DNA of 64,000 nucleotides from VRUE01 sp963701265 (GTDB lineage: Bacteria; Actinomycetota; Thermoleophilia; Solirubrobacterales; 70-9). This document shows, piece after piece, positions 43,294 to 51,457 of the stretch. Under the pieces are notes generated by a model. It was given only the letters and a program-made list of their open reading frames with translations. It was not told where the DNA came from and did not search any database. A program made the position numbers and the translations under genes. The stretch lies in the NCBI GenBank assembly GCA_963701265.1, contig OY969581.1, forward strand, positions 2,232,001 through 2,296,000, given 5' to 3'. Within the stretch, counting starts at the first letter, position 1. Each line of letters opens with the position of its first letter.

Positions 43294-44279
43294 TGCGCGG
43301 GTATTCGCATAGCCACCCGCTTTTCCTGCCAGCCTCAGAAATTGCTAGGAATCACCCGGTAACCGATCTCCTCGACAAGCGACTGGTCTTCGTCACCGGC
43401 AAGGGCGGCGTCGGCAAGACCACGGTCGCCGTGGCGCTCGGCCTGCGCGCCGCGGCCGAAGGCAAGCGGACGATCGTCTGCGAGGTCTCCTCGCAGGAGA
43501 ACGCCTCGCGGATGTTCGAGCACACCGAGGTCGGCTTCCACGAGGTCGAGATGGAGGAGAACCTCTGGTCGATCTCGATTGACCCCGATGAGTCGATGCG
43601 CGAGTACGTGCTGCTGCAGCTCAAGGTGCGGGCGATGCGCGACATGCTCTTCCGCAGCCGCATCTTCAACTACCTCGCTGCCGCCACGCCCGGGCTCAAG
43701 GAGCTGGTCACGATCGGCAAGATCTGGGAGCTGGCCCAACTCGACCGCAAGGTCAAGAGCGGGCGCAAGTACGACCTGGTGATCGTCGACGCGCCCGCCA
43801 CCGGCCACGGCATCGGCTTCCTGCAGACACCGCGCACCTTCGCCGCGATCGCCCGGGTCGGCCCGATCCACTCGCAGGCGCAGCAGCTCGATCGCCTGAT
43901 CACCGACCGCAAGCACACCGGGGTGGCGATCGTCGCTCTGCCCGAGGAGATGCCGGTCAACGAGTCGGCGACGCTCGAGCGTGACCTGCTCGACGACGTC
44001 GGCGTCGCAGTCGACCGCGTCTACATGAACGGCCTCTACCCGGAGCGCTTCTCGGGCGAGGAGGCCGAGCAGCTGGCCGCGCTTGCCGGCGAGGAGGACG
44101 CCGGCCTGCGCGCGGCGGTGCGGGCCGGGCTCTCCGAGCACAACCGGGCCCGCTCCCAGCGCGCCCAGCTGGCCCGCCTGCGGCGGCGTGTGCAGGCCCC
44201 GGTCAAGTCGCTGCCCTTCCTCTTCGAGCCCGATCTCGGCATCGAGGGCGCCCGCCAGCTGGCGAGGAAACTGGGCTGA
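43293..44279 (+). CDS. ArsA/Get3-like ATPase, first of two (start uncertain)
   Basis: An anion-transporting-ATPase-like P-loop protein. RLVFVTGKGGVGKTTVAVAL is the deviant Walker A, and IVDAPATGHGIGFLQTPRTF contains switch II. The only canonical start is TTG at 43293, which overlaps the first base of the divergent parA ATG and adds 22 residues unlike the family. The natural N terminus, TDLLDKRLVFVTGKGG, would begin at GTA 43359-43361, with AGGA eight bases upstream. It shares a 1-nt overlap (TGATG) with the second ATPase gene. It probably forms a heteromeric pair with it, as Rv3679-Rv3680 do in mycobacteria. Confidence 0.85.
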   Translation: MRGYSHSHPLFLPASEIARNHPVTDLLDKRLVFVTGKGGVGKTTVAVALGLRAAAEGKRTIVCEVSSQENASRMFEHTEVGFHEVEMEENLWSISIDPDESMREYVLLQLKVRAMRDMLFRSRIFNYLAAATPGLKELVTIGKIWELAQLDRKVKSGRKYDLVIVDAPATGHGIGFLQTPRTFAAIARVGPIHSQAQQLDRLITDRKHTGVAIVALPEEMPVNESATLERDLLDDVGVAVDRVYMNGLYPERFSGEEAEQLAALAGEEDAGLRAAVRAGLSEHNRARSQRAQLARLRRRVQAPVKSLPFLFEPDLGIEGARQLARKLG

Positions 44280-45433
44280 TGCCGGCGGTCGGCGACATCC
44301 TCGAGGGCAAGGACATCTGCATCTGCGCCGGCTCGGGCGGGGTCGGCAAGACGACGACCTCGGCGGCGATCGCGACCGGGATGGCGGCGCGCGGGCTCAA
44401 GGTCTGCGTGCTGACGATCGATCCGGCCAAGCGCCTCGCCGACTCGCTCGGTCTGAAGGAGCTCGGCAACGAGGCCAAGCAGGTCGACCCGGCCCTCTTC
44501 GCCCAGCAGGGGATCGAGATCAAGGGCGAGCTCTGGGCGATGATGCTCGACGCCAAGGCGACCTTCGACGAGCTGGTCGCCCGCCAGGCGCCGGACGAGG
44601 AGGCGCGCGACCGCGTCCTCAACAACCGCATCTACCAGCAGATCTCCAGCGCCCTGGCCGGCTCGCAGGAGTACATGGCGATGGAGAAGCTCTTCGAGCT
44701 GCACAGCGAAGGCCGCTTCGACCTGCTCGTCCTCGACACGCCGCCGAGCCGCAACGCGCTCGACTTCCTCGACGCGCCGAAACGGCTGACCCAGTTCATC
44801 GAAGGCCGCTCACTGCGCGTCTTCATGAAGCCGACCGGCATCGCCGCCAAGGTCGCCGGGCGCGGCGCCTCGGTGGCGCTCTCGGTCTTCAAGCGCATCG
44901 TCGGCTTTGACCTGCTCGCCGACCTGGCCGAGTTCTTCAACGCCTTCAGCGGCATGGTCGACGGCTTCCAGGCTCGCGCCAAGAGGGTCAACAGCCTGCT
45001 CGGCGACCCCCGCACCTGCTTCCTGGTGGTCTGTGGACCCCAGGGTGAGCCGGTCGATGAGGCGGTCTACTTCCACCGCAAACTGGTCGAGGCGAAACTG
45101 CCTTTCGGCGGCGTCATCGTCAACAAGGTCCACTACCCGGCCGAGCAGCTGCGCGGCGACGGCGGCGACCTGACGGGGGCGCTGAACGAGAAGCTGGACA
45201 GCGAGGATCTGGCCCGGCGAGTCGCCGACAACTTCGCCGACTACCAGGCGCTGGCCGAGCGCGACGCGCGCAATATCGAGCGGCTCGCCAATGAGCTACG
45301 GGCGCAGGGCGTGATCCGCGTCCCCTACCTGGACGAGGACGTCCACGACCTCGCCGGCCTGGCCGAGATCAACCGTTATCTGTTCGCTACCTCCGAGGAG
45401 CGAATCGAGCTCGCAGCCGGCCGCGCCGGCTGA
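44279..45433 (+). CDS. ArsA/Get3-like ATPase, second of two
   Basis: A 384-residue P-loop ATPase of the ArsA/Get3 family. The nucleotide loop CAGSGGVGKTTTSAAIA has Ser where most have Lys (GSGGVGKT), and VLTIDPAKRLADSLGL plus LVLDTPPSRNALDFLDAP are switch regions. Residues 190-240 form the helical subdomain. There is no CxxC zinc motif, so it is not a typical tail-anchor-targeting Get3. It is coupled to the preceding paralogue and lies in the divergent partner operon of parA-ftsZ. Confidence 0.88.
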   Translation: MPAVGDILEGKDICICAGSGGVGKTTTSAAIATGMAARGLKVCVLTIDPAKRLADSLGLKELGNEAKQVDPALFAQQGIEIKGELWAMMLDAKATFDELVARQAPDEEARDRVLNNRIYQQISSALAGSQEYMAMEKLFELHSEGRFDLLVLDTPPSRNALDFLDAPKRLTQFIEGRSLRVFMKPTGIAAKVAGRGASVALSVFKRIVGFDLLADLAEFFNAFSGMVDGFQARAKRVNSLLGDPRTCFLVVCGPQGEPVDEAVYFHRKLVEAKLPFGGVIVNKVHYPAEQLRGDGGDLTGALNEKLDSEDLARRVADNFADYQALAERDARNIERLANELRAQGVIRVPYLDEDVHDLAGLAEINRYLFATSEERIELAAGRAG

Positions 45434-45462
45434 TCAAGCAGATCAAGGACGCAGGGAGCGTG

Positions 45463-45477
45463 GCGTGCTCCGCACGC
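45463..45477 (+). terminator. Short GC-rich hairpin after the ArsA-like operon
   Basis: GCGTGC-TCC-GCACGC lies 30 bp after the second ATPase stop, in the gap between convergent genes. There is no T run, so if it terminates transcription it does so weakly or with Rho. Confidence 0.35.
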
Positions 45478-45506
45478 GAGCGACCGAGGACGCCGATATG
45501 CGCCGG

Positions 45507-47144
45507 TCAGCCGGCGCGGTAGTGGTCGTACTTGAGCTCGCGGACCTCCCAGTCCGCGTCGTCAGGCACGGGAAAGAGGTGGCGGACACGCGGGGTGTCG
45601 ATCCGCTCGCGGTGCTGGACGTCGCCCTCGATCGCGGGGAAGTCGAGGGTGCTGTCGGAGACCCCGACCTCGTCGAGCCAGGGCGTGGCGGTGATGCGAA
45701 TCTCTCCCTCGTCGGGGATCGGCTCGAGGATGCGTGTGTCCTGGTCCATGTGGTGCTCCTCCTCTGGCGGCTCGAAGTGTTGGGCGGCGACCTCGTCGAC
45801 CCGCGGGGCCTGCCGCGAGACCGCGATTTCCTCGGCGACGGGGATCTCGTCCGGCACCACGATCTCCGCGGGCGCTGCGATCTCCTCCGAGACCGCGATC
45901 TCGGTATCGCCGGCGCCGAGGCCGGTGGCGATCAAGGTCTCGTCGGCAGCGGTGGTGAGGTCGGCGCTGAGCTCACCGAGGGCGGTGGCGCGCAGGATGC
46001 GGCGCACGCCTTCCTCGATCCAGCCGGCGATCGCCAGCCCGGGCAGCGAAGGCGAGCCGTTCATCAGCGAGCGCTCCAGCTCCAGCGCGCTCTCGATCCG
46101 CTCCCGCGCCTCGATCCGGTCGAAGCTCTCGTCGGCGATCAGGGCGGAGGCGCGCATCGGCAGCGAGGCGCCGACCGGGCCGTGGCCGTCGAGCACGGCA
46201 CGCAGTGCAAGCAGGTGATCGCTGAGGCCCTCGAGCGCGGAGTCTCGTCCGCAACCCAGCTCGAAGCGGCCAACGGCCCAGGCGAGGGCGCCGTCGGGAT
46301 CCGGGCGTGCCTCCAGCGTGGCGGCGAACTCGGCGAGTTGGATCGCCTCCTCCTCGCTCAGCTCGTAGGAGCCGGGGCGAGTCGAGGGCGCGCCGGTGGC
46401 AAGCCGCGCCCAGCGATCCTCGCCGGTGGGGGCGAAGGCGTAGGGGCCGAGGCCGACGCTGCCGGCCTTGAAGAGGTGCATGACGCTGACCAGCTCGCCG
46501 AGCTGGGCCAGGGCATCGGCGGCGCTCTCGGGACCATCGCCCTGCTCGGCGAGGGCGAGGAACTGAGGTTGCCAGGCGGCGCGGCCCATGCCCTCGCTGC
46601 GCATCGCCTCGATCGGTGCATCGATCGAGTCGGCGCGGACGATCTGGATCCCGTGGGGAAGCTGCAGGCGCGGCATCGGCATCCGCAGGCCAACCAGGGG
46701 CGCGATCAAGACGTCGGCCTCCTCGGCGCCACGGGTCTCGGCCTCGAGCACAGCGAGTGCGTTCCCCAGCCGCTCGTGGTCAAGCGAAAGTTCGCTGCTG
46801 CCGTCCCAGAGCGAGGCGAGGAAGACCGTCAGCATCTGGGCCGCGCGCTCGCCGGGGTCACCGGGGACCTGCTCGCCGCGTGCTTCCAGATAGGCGGTGG
46901 CGATGCCGGCGGCGGCGACCGTGTCGCGGGCCGGGCCGAAGGCATCGAGGCCACGCAGCTCGCCCTCGCGTTCACGGACGTAGAGCGCGCTCAGCGGCCG
47001 GTAGCTGTAGAAGAGCGAGTCGTCGCCGTTCTCGGCATCGACGTCGAAGGGGATCTGGTCGCCGCCGGCGACAAGCGCGCTCAGCTTGATTGCCGCCTCG
47101 GAGGCAAGGCGGGTCAGCGACTCGTTGAGCAGGCGATCACGCAC
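45507..47144 (-). CDS. Uncharacterised 545-residue protein
   Basis: I do not recognise this protein. Residues 1-390 look like a globular, largely helical region rich in Ala, Leu, Glu and Arg (for example DRLLNESLTRLASEAAIKLS and ELSEEEAIQLAEFAATLEA). Residues 400-450 carry a repetitive Glu/Ile/Ala/Val/Pro segment (EIAVSEEIAAPAEIVVPDEI), followed by an acidic C terminus ending VRELKYDHYRAG. There is no signal peptide, membrane helix or known motif. Strong codon bias and length support a real gene. It lies between the ArsA-like pair and an HxlR gene. Confidence 0.7.
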   Translation of the reverse strand: MRDRLLNESLTRLASEAAIKLSALVAGGDQIPFDVDAENGDDSLFYSYRPLSALYVREREGELRGLDAFGPARDTVAAAGIATAYLEARGEQVPGDPGERAAQMLTVFLASLWDGSSELSLDHERLGNALAVLEAETRGAEEADVLIAPLVGLRMPMPRLQLPHGIQIVRADSIDAPIEAMRSEGMGRAAWQPQFLALAEQGDGPESAADALAQLGELVSVMHLFKAGSVGLGPYAFAPTGEDRWARLATGAPSTRPGSYELSEEEAIQLAEFAATLEARPDPDGALAWAVGRFELGCGRDSALEGLSDHLLALRAVLDGHGPVGASLPMRASALIADESFDRIEARERIESALELERSLMNGSPSLPGLAIAGWIEEGVRRILRATALGELSADLTTAADETLIATGLGAGDTEIAVSEEIAAPAEIVVPDEIPVAEEIAVSRQAPRVDEVAAQHFEPPEEEHHMDQDTRILEPIPDEGEIRITATPWLDEVGVSDSTLDFPAIEGDVQHRERIDTPRVRHLFPVPDDADWEVRELKYDHYRAG

Positions 47145-47206
47145 GCTCGGAGCTTCCCGCCTGTGCCTGGCGCTCCTGCGCCTGCACGCTCGCTTGCAGA
47201 ACGTAA

Positions 47207-47548
47207 CTAGACGGCGGCGGGCTCGGCGGCGTCTTCGAAGAGCCAGCGGGTGCCGTAGCGACGCATGTCCTCAACCAGCGGCACCAGCGCCTCACCCTTC
47301 TCGGTCAGCGCGTACTCAACCCGCGGCGGCACCTCGGGGAAGGTGTGACGCTCAACGATCCCCTCCTCTTCCAACGCCCGCAGCCGCAGCGACAGAGTCC
47401 GCGGACTGATCCCCTCCAGCGAGCGCTCCAACTCGCAAAAGCGACTAGACCCTTCGGCCAGGTCACGGATGATCAGAAGGGTCCACTTGCCACAGACCAC
47501 TTCGGCCGTGCGACAGACAGGACATTGGGAGTTACTTGCAGCGCTCAT
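47207..47548 (-). CDS. HxlR-family transcriptional regulator
   Basis: A 113-residue winged-helix regulator. CPVCRTAEVVCGKWTLLIIRD is typical of HxlR with a CPVC pair that could sense redox or bind metal. It continues with ISPRTLSLRLRALEEEGIVE and PRVEYALTEKGEALVPLVE. It lies upstream of the 545-residue protein gene (62-bp gap) and divergent from the T4P pseudopilin genes; a small dyad sits in the shared intergenic region. Confidence 0.87.
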   Translation of the reverse strand: MSAASNSQCPVCRTAEVVCGKWTLLIIRDLAEGSSRFCELERSLEGISPRTLSLRLRALEEEGIVERHTFPEVPPRVEYALTEKGEALVPLVEDMRRYGTRWLFEDAAEPAAV

Positions 47549-47605
47549 AGGCGAAACGAGGCGATTCGTGCCTGATACCTCGCTTCAGCAAGTGTAGCGA
47601 CATTG

Positions 47606-47620
47606 CTTCACTTATTGAAG
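47606..47620. promoter_or_regulatory. Dyad in the HxlR / pseudopilin divergent region
   Basis: CTTCA-CTTAT-TGAAG, 58 bp upstream of the HxlR start, with another GCTTCA nearby at 47583. The AT-rich patch is a possible HxlR operator. Further toward the pseudopilin, TAAA (47667-47670) with TCCGAT after 16 bp is a poor sigma-28-like match and is not called. Confidence 0.35.
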
Positions 47621-47701
47621 TTTTGGCGGACCCCAGTCGGCATGGGCGTTTCAGCGGTCGAATAGTTAAAGGCCCAGGTCCCGGCCTCCGATGGAGGGGC
47701 T

Positions 47702-49063
47702 ATGCAATTGAAGCCTGCGCGCTCGAGCCCCTCGGAAGGGGGCTTTGTGCTGATCGAGGTTCTGGTCAGCGCCCTGATACTCGCAATCGTCGCCAGCGGC
47801 GTGCTCGCCCTTCTGCAGACCACGACCCATTCTGCCGGCGAGCAGCGCGACAGCTCCAAGGCCTACGCCGTCGGCCAGGAAGACCAGGCCCGACTAAGAG
47901 CGATGCCGCTCGGCGTCCTCAACAACCTCAAACAGATCACGCATCCCAAATTGGACGGCACGGTCCTCGAAGTCGAATCGACCGCTGTCTTCATCAACAA
48001 CAAAGCAAGCACCACCACCTGCTCCGGCAGCGGCTCCGAAATCTCACCCGACTACGTTCGGCTGATGACCAAAGTCACTTGGCCCGGCATGAGCGGCCGC
48101 AAACCGACCGTCATCCAAAGCATCTTCTCGCCCGCCAACGGCTCGGTTGACCCGAAAAACGGCGCTTTGTCCATATCGGCTCTTAACTCAGCCGGCGGAC
48201 CACTCTCGGGAGTGGGCCTAACGCTGACCGGGGCCAAGACCGCCACGGCCTCGACCGACGCAAATGGCTGTGCCATTTTCGTCGAACTGCCGGAAGGCAA
48301 CTACACGCTGACCCCCTCGGCTCCCGGCCTCGTCGGTGAAAACGGCAAACCCCCAGCACCAAAGACGGTCGGCGTAACTGTGACCATGGAAAAACCGGTC
48401 GAACTCCGCTACGACCTGCCCGGCTCCTTTGTGGCCCCCTTCGTCTACCGGGTTGGCAGCACATCTGAATTCAAAGAATCGAGCCAGAGCTCGATCATGG
48501 TCTTCAACCAGGGGATGGAAACCGCGAAGTCGTTCAGCTCGATCGGCGGCGTTCCGGCACCAACTATCGAAGCAAAAGAACTCTTCCCCTTCACCTCCGC
48601 CTACGCGGTCTACGCTGGCTCTTGCACCGGGAACAATCCGAACCCGAAAAGCGAACCAGGAGCCCCCGGCGCGGCGGCCATTGCCCCGATCACCGTCCCG
48701 CGCGGGGCTGCGGTTCCGCCACCGGTGCCGAAAATACAGGTGCCAGCGCTCGGCCTCACGGTCAAAACCGGCAGCACGCCGATCGTCGGCGCCAAAGTAA
48801 AGATCACCGGCACCTGCTCCTTCGAACGGACCTACGCCACGATCGAAAAAACGATCGTAAAAGGGACCGAAAAAATCACTGAAAAAGGTGTGCTGGCGGA
48901 CCCGGGCCTTCCCTGGGGAACCTATGAAGTCTGCGCCTCCGCCAATGTCTCCGGCACCAACCGGCGGATCAAAAAAAGCGTCACCGTCCAGACCCTGACC
49001 AGCGCAACGGCGCTCAACCTCGACGTCTCCGGGACTGGCTCGGAAAGCAGCAAAACGTGCTGA
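47702..49063 (+). CDS. PilV-like minor pseudopilin with a Cna-B/peptidase-regulatory-like domain
   Basis: A 453-residue protein with a class III prepilin leader: cleavage after Gly14 (SEGG|FVLIEVLVSALILA), methylated Phe15 and Glu at +5 (Glu19). The extracellular part contains a carboxypeptidase-regulatory-like beta domain near residues 165-215 (GGPLSGVGLTLTGAKTATAS, then PEGNYTLTPSAPG). It probably joins the pilus tip or primes assembly. GGAGGGG lies just before ATG 47702. It starts the plus-strand pilus operon and overlaps the next gene by 7 nt. Confidence 0.82.
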   Translation: MQLKPARSSPSEGGFVLIEVLVSALILAIVASGVLALLQTTTHSAGEQRDSSKAYAVGQEDQARLRAMPLGVLNNLKQITHPKLDGTVLEVESTAVFINNKASTTTCSGSGSEISPDYVRLMTKVTWPGMSGRKPTVIQSIFSPANGSVDPKNGALSISALNSAGGPLSGVGLTLTGAKTATASTDANGCAIFVELPEGNYTLTPSAPGLVGENGKPPAPKTVGVTVTMEKPVELRYDLPGSFVAPFVYRVGSTSEFKESSQSSIMVFNQGMETAKSFSSIGGVPAPTIEAKELFPFTSAYAVYAGSCTGNNPNPKSEPGAPGAAAIAPITVPRGAAVPPPVPKIQVPALGLTVKTGSTPIVGAKVKITGTCSFERTYATIEKTIVKGTEKITEKGVLADPGLPWGTYEVCASANVSGTNRRIKKSVTVQTLTSATALNLDVSGTGSESSKTC

Positions 49064-49767
49064 GGCAGAGATTCGATCTCGCCGACGAGCGAGGCACGAC
49101 CCTGGCCGAGTTGGTCGTGGGCATGGCTGTCGGCATGATCGTCCTCGGGGCTCTGACAATGGTGATGGTCGTTTCCATGCACGCCAGCTCACGGGTCTCC
49201 GCGAGGGTCCACGCGACTCAGAACGCCCGCATTTCCCTGGCCAAGGTGATCGAACAGCTCCACTCGGCCTGCGTCGTTCCCAAGGTCGCGCCGATCCAAG
49301 CGGAAAGCACCGGCACCACGCTCTGGTTCAGCCATGCCCCCGCCTCGGAAGGCGCCGCTGCCGGAGCCCAGCCAATACTCAGCTCGGTGACTCTGAGCGA
49401 AGGGAAACTCATACAGACCAACTTTCCCTCGCTGGGCACGACACCGCCGAGCTTCTCAAAAAAAACGTCGATTGGGCCACCGCAGGTCCTAGCCACCAAC
49501 ATCGTCCCCACACCCCCCAACACCTCGATCTTCCGTTATTACAGCTACCTGAAAGGCAAACTGGTCCAGGTCCCGCAGGTAAAACTCGGCGTGACCGAAG
49601 CCAGCTCGGTGATCCAGGTAAAAGTCGCCTTCACCGGCTTGCCAACCACTACGACCACCGCGTCGAGCAGCGACATCAGCGTCGGTGCCAGCGTCGAAAA
49701 CAGCGCCATGCTGCGCCTCACTCCGCCATCGTTTCGCGAAGAAGCCGGGAGCCCACCATGCCAGTGA
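49057..49767 (+). CDS. PilW-like minor pseudopilin
   Basis: A 236-residue prepilin-like protein. The leader ends at Gly13 (DERG|TTLAELVVGMAVGM), with Glu18 at +5 and a helix through about residue 40. The remaining part is Ser/Thr-rich and extracellular. Overlaps of 7 and 10 nt with neighbours show a tight operon of minor pilins. The start is GTG at 49057. Confidence 0.8.
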   Translation: MLRQRFDLADERGTTLAELVVGMAVGMIVLGALTMVMVVSMHASSRVSARVHATQNARISLAKVIEQLHSACVVPKVAPIQAESTGTTLWFSHAPASEGAAAGAQPILSSVTLSEGKLIQTNFPSLGTTPPSFSKKTSIGPPQVLATNIVPTPPNTSIFRYYSYLKGKLVQVPQVKLGVTEASSVIQVKVAFTGLPTTTTTASSSDISVGASVENSAMLRLTPPSFREEAGSPPCQ

Positions 49768-51353
49768 AGAAGCTCAAGAGCGAGCAGGGATTCACGATGA
49801 TCATGACCACCATCGGGCTCGCGGTGATCGCCGTCGTCGCCCTCGTCGCCGTCGCCGCCGTCAGCGGCGACACCAACCCAACCGGTCGTGACCTGCAGCG
49901 CAAGCGCGCCTACGAGGCGGCCAAAGCTGGGATCAACGACTACTCGTTCCATCTTCACGTCGACAACGGCTACTGGGCAAAATGCACCAAAGTCGACGCT
50001 CCCAGCGCCGTCAACCAGCCGGGCTCGACGACCAACCGGCGCCAGGTGCCCGGGGACCCCAGTGCCAGCTACGCGATCGAACTGCTGCCCGCCAACGGCA
50101 ACCCGATGTGCAATTCGACCTCGATCGTCACCGCTACGCAGACGATGCTCGAGTCGCTCGGCTCGAGCAAGGGCACTTTCCGCATTCGCTCCACCGGCTA
50201 CGTCGGCAAATCCCAGGTCTCAATCACTGCCATGTTCAGGCCCTCGAGCTTCCTCGACTACGTCTACTTCACACAGCTCGAGACCTTCGATCCAGTTACC
50301 TACGGCAACGAAGCAACGGTCAAAGGCGCCTACGAACAGTGCTCAAAGACGCTGCTCGAAGGTCGCAACAACGCCAAAATCCCCAACTCGGAAGGGCAAT
50401 ACTGCAAGGTCATCTCGTTCGTCGGGGGAGACTCGATCAACGGCCCCCTACACACCAACGATGCCCTTGTGATCTGCGGCAAACCCAGCTTCGGCCGCAC
50501 CCCGAGCGACGCCGTCGAGGTCAGCTCGCCGCCCAAAGGCTGGTACCAGACCGTCGACGTCCTCCACTCCGGTTCGTCCTGCTCGGGCACCCCGAACTTC
50601 GTCGGCACCTACCTGACCAACTCGCCAGCGCTAGTCCCCCCGGCAACCAACGCGCAGCTGGCGACGATCACCGAACCGGCCTTCAAATACAAAGGGCAGG
50701 TTCACATCTGCCTCTCCGGCAGCTCGATGACCGTCGCCAAAAAAGGCGCTAACTGCGAAAGCGAAGTGCTCTACACAGGACCGTTGCCGGGCAACGGCGT
50801 CGTCTACGTCGAAAGCATCCTCTGCTCCGGTGCCTACACGCCGTTCGAAGTCACCTACTCCGAAGTATCGGACTGCGGCAACGTCTACGTGCATGGCAGC
50901 TACTCGGGCCAGCTGACGATCGCCACCAGCAACGACATCATCATCGACGGCAACACCACCGCGAGCAGCGAAGAGGCGATGCTGGGCTTGATCGCCAACA
51001 ACTTCATCCGCATCTACCACCCCTTCAAAACGGTGGTGATCAACAAAAAAACCGGCCAGACCGAATGCCAGAACGGGACCGGCTCGATTTCCAACATCGA
51101 AGTCGACGCCGCGATCCTCGCCATCAACCACTCCTTCATCGTCGACAACTACGACTGCGGCGCAGCGCTCGGGACCCTGACGATCAACGGGGCGATCTCG
51201 CAGAAGTACCGCGGCGTCGTCGGCACCACCGGCAGCGGCACCGGCTACCTGAAGAGCTACAACTACGACGATCGCCTGCACACGATCACGCCCCCCAGCT
51301 TCATCCAGCCGGTCGAATCGGACTGGGTGATCGGGCGCGAGACCGTCGGCTGA
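49758..51353 (+). CDS. PilX-like pilus-associated protein without Glu5
   Basis: A 531-residue secreted protein with a pilin-like N terminus (SEQG|FTMIMTTIGLAVIAVVAL). The residue at +5 is Met16, not Glu, as in PilX-type and some tip proteins. RDLQRKRAYEAAKAGINDYS resembles PilX. The large C-terminal part is rich in Gly/Ser/Thr/Asn and beta-prone, with many Cys that could form disulfides (SSCSGTP, HICLSGSS, SILCSGAY, DNYDCGAALG). It follows two pseudopilins and probably sits at the pilus tip. GGGAG precedes the ATG. Confidence 0.75.
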   Translation: MPVKKLKSEQGFTMIMTTIGLAVIAVVALVAVAAVSGDTNPTGRDLQRKRAYEAAKAGINDYSFHLHVDNGYWAKCTKVDAPSAVNQPGSTTNRRQVPGDPSASYAIELLPANGNPMCNSTSIVTATQTMLESLGSSKGTFRIRSTGYVGKSQVSITAMFRPSSFLDYVYFTQLETFDPVTYGNEATVKGAYEQCSKTLLEGRNNAKIPNSEGQYCKVISFVGGDSINGPLHTNDALVICGKPSFGRTPSDAVEVSSPPKGWYQTVDVLHSGSSCSGTPNFVGTYLTNSPALVPPATNAQLATITEPAFKYKGQVHICLSGSSMTVAKKGANCESEVLYTGPLPGNGVVYVESILCSGAYTPFEVTYSEVSDCGNVYVHGSYSGQLTIATSNDIIIDGNTTASSEEAMLGLIANNFIRIYHPFKTVVINKKTGQTECQNGTGSISNIEVDAAILAINHSFIVDNYDCGAALGTLTINGAISQKYRGVVGTTGSGTGYLKSYNYDDRLHTITPPSFIQPVESDWVIGRETVG

Positions 51354-51457
51354 CCGGTTTTTCGATTTCTAAGTAGTTGCAGGCCAAAGGTTCTGTGGCC
51401 AAACGGTCGATGCAACTCCTGTGGCGCGAGCGCAGCTCGCGCGCGACCACCCCGCCG

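Noticed and set aside
47667..47694. Sigma-28-like promoter before the first pseudopilin gene (TAAA, 16 bp, TCCGATGG)
   Set aside because: Only 5 of 8 -10 positions match, spacing is off by one, and the start would fall on the ATG despite a good upstream ribosome-binding site.
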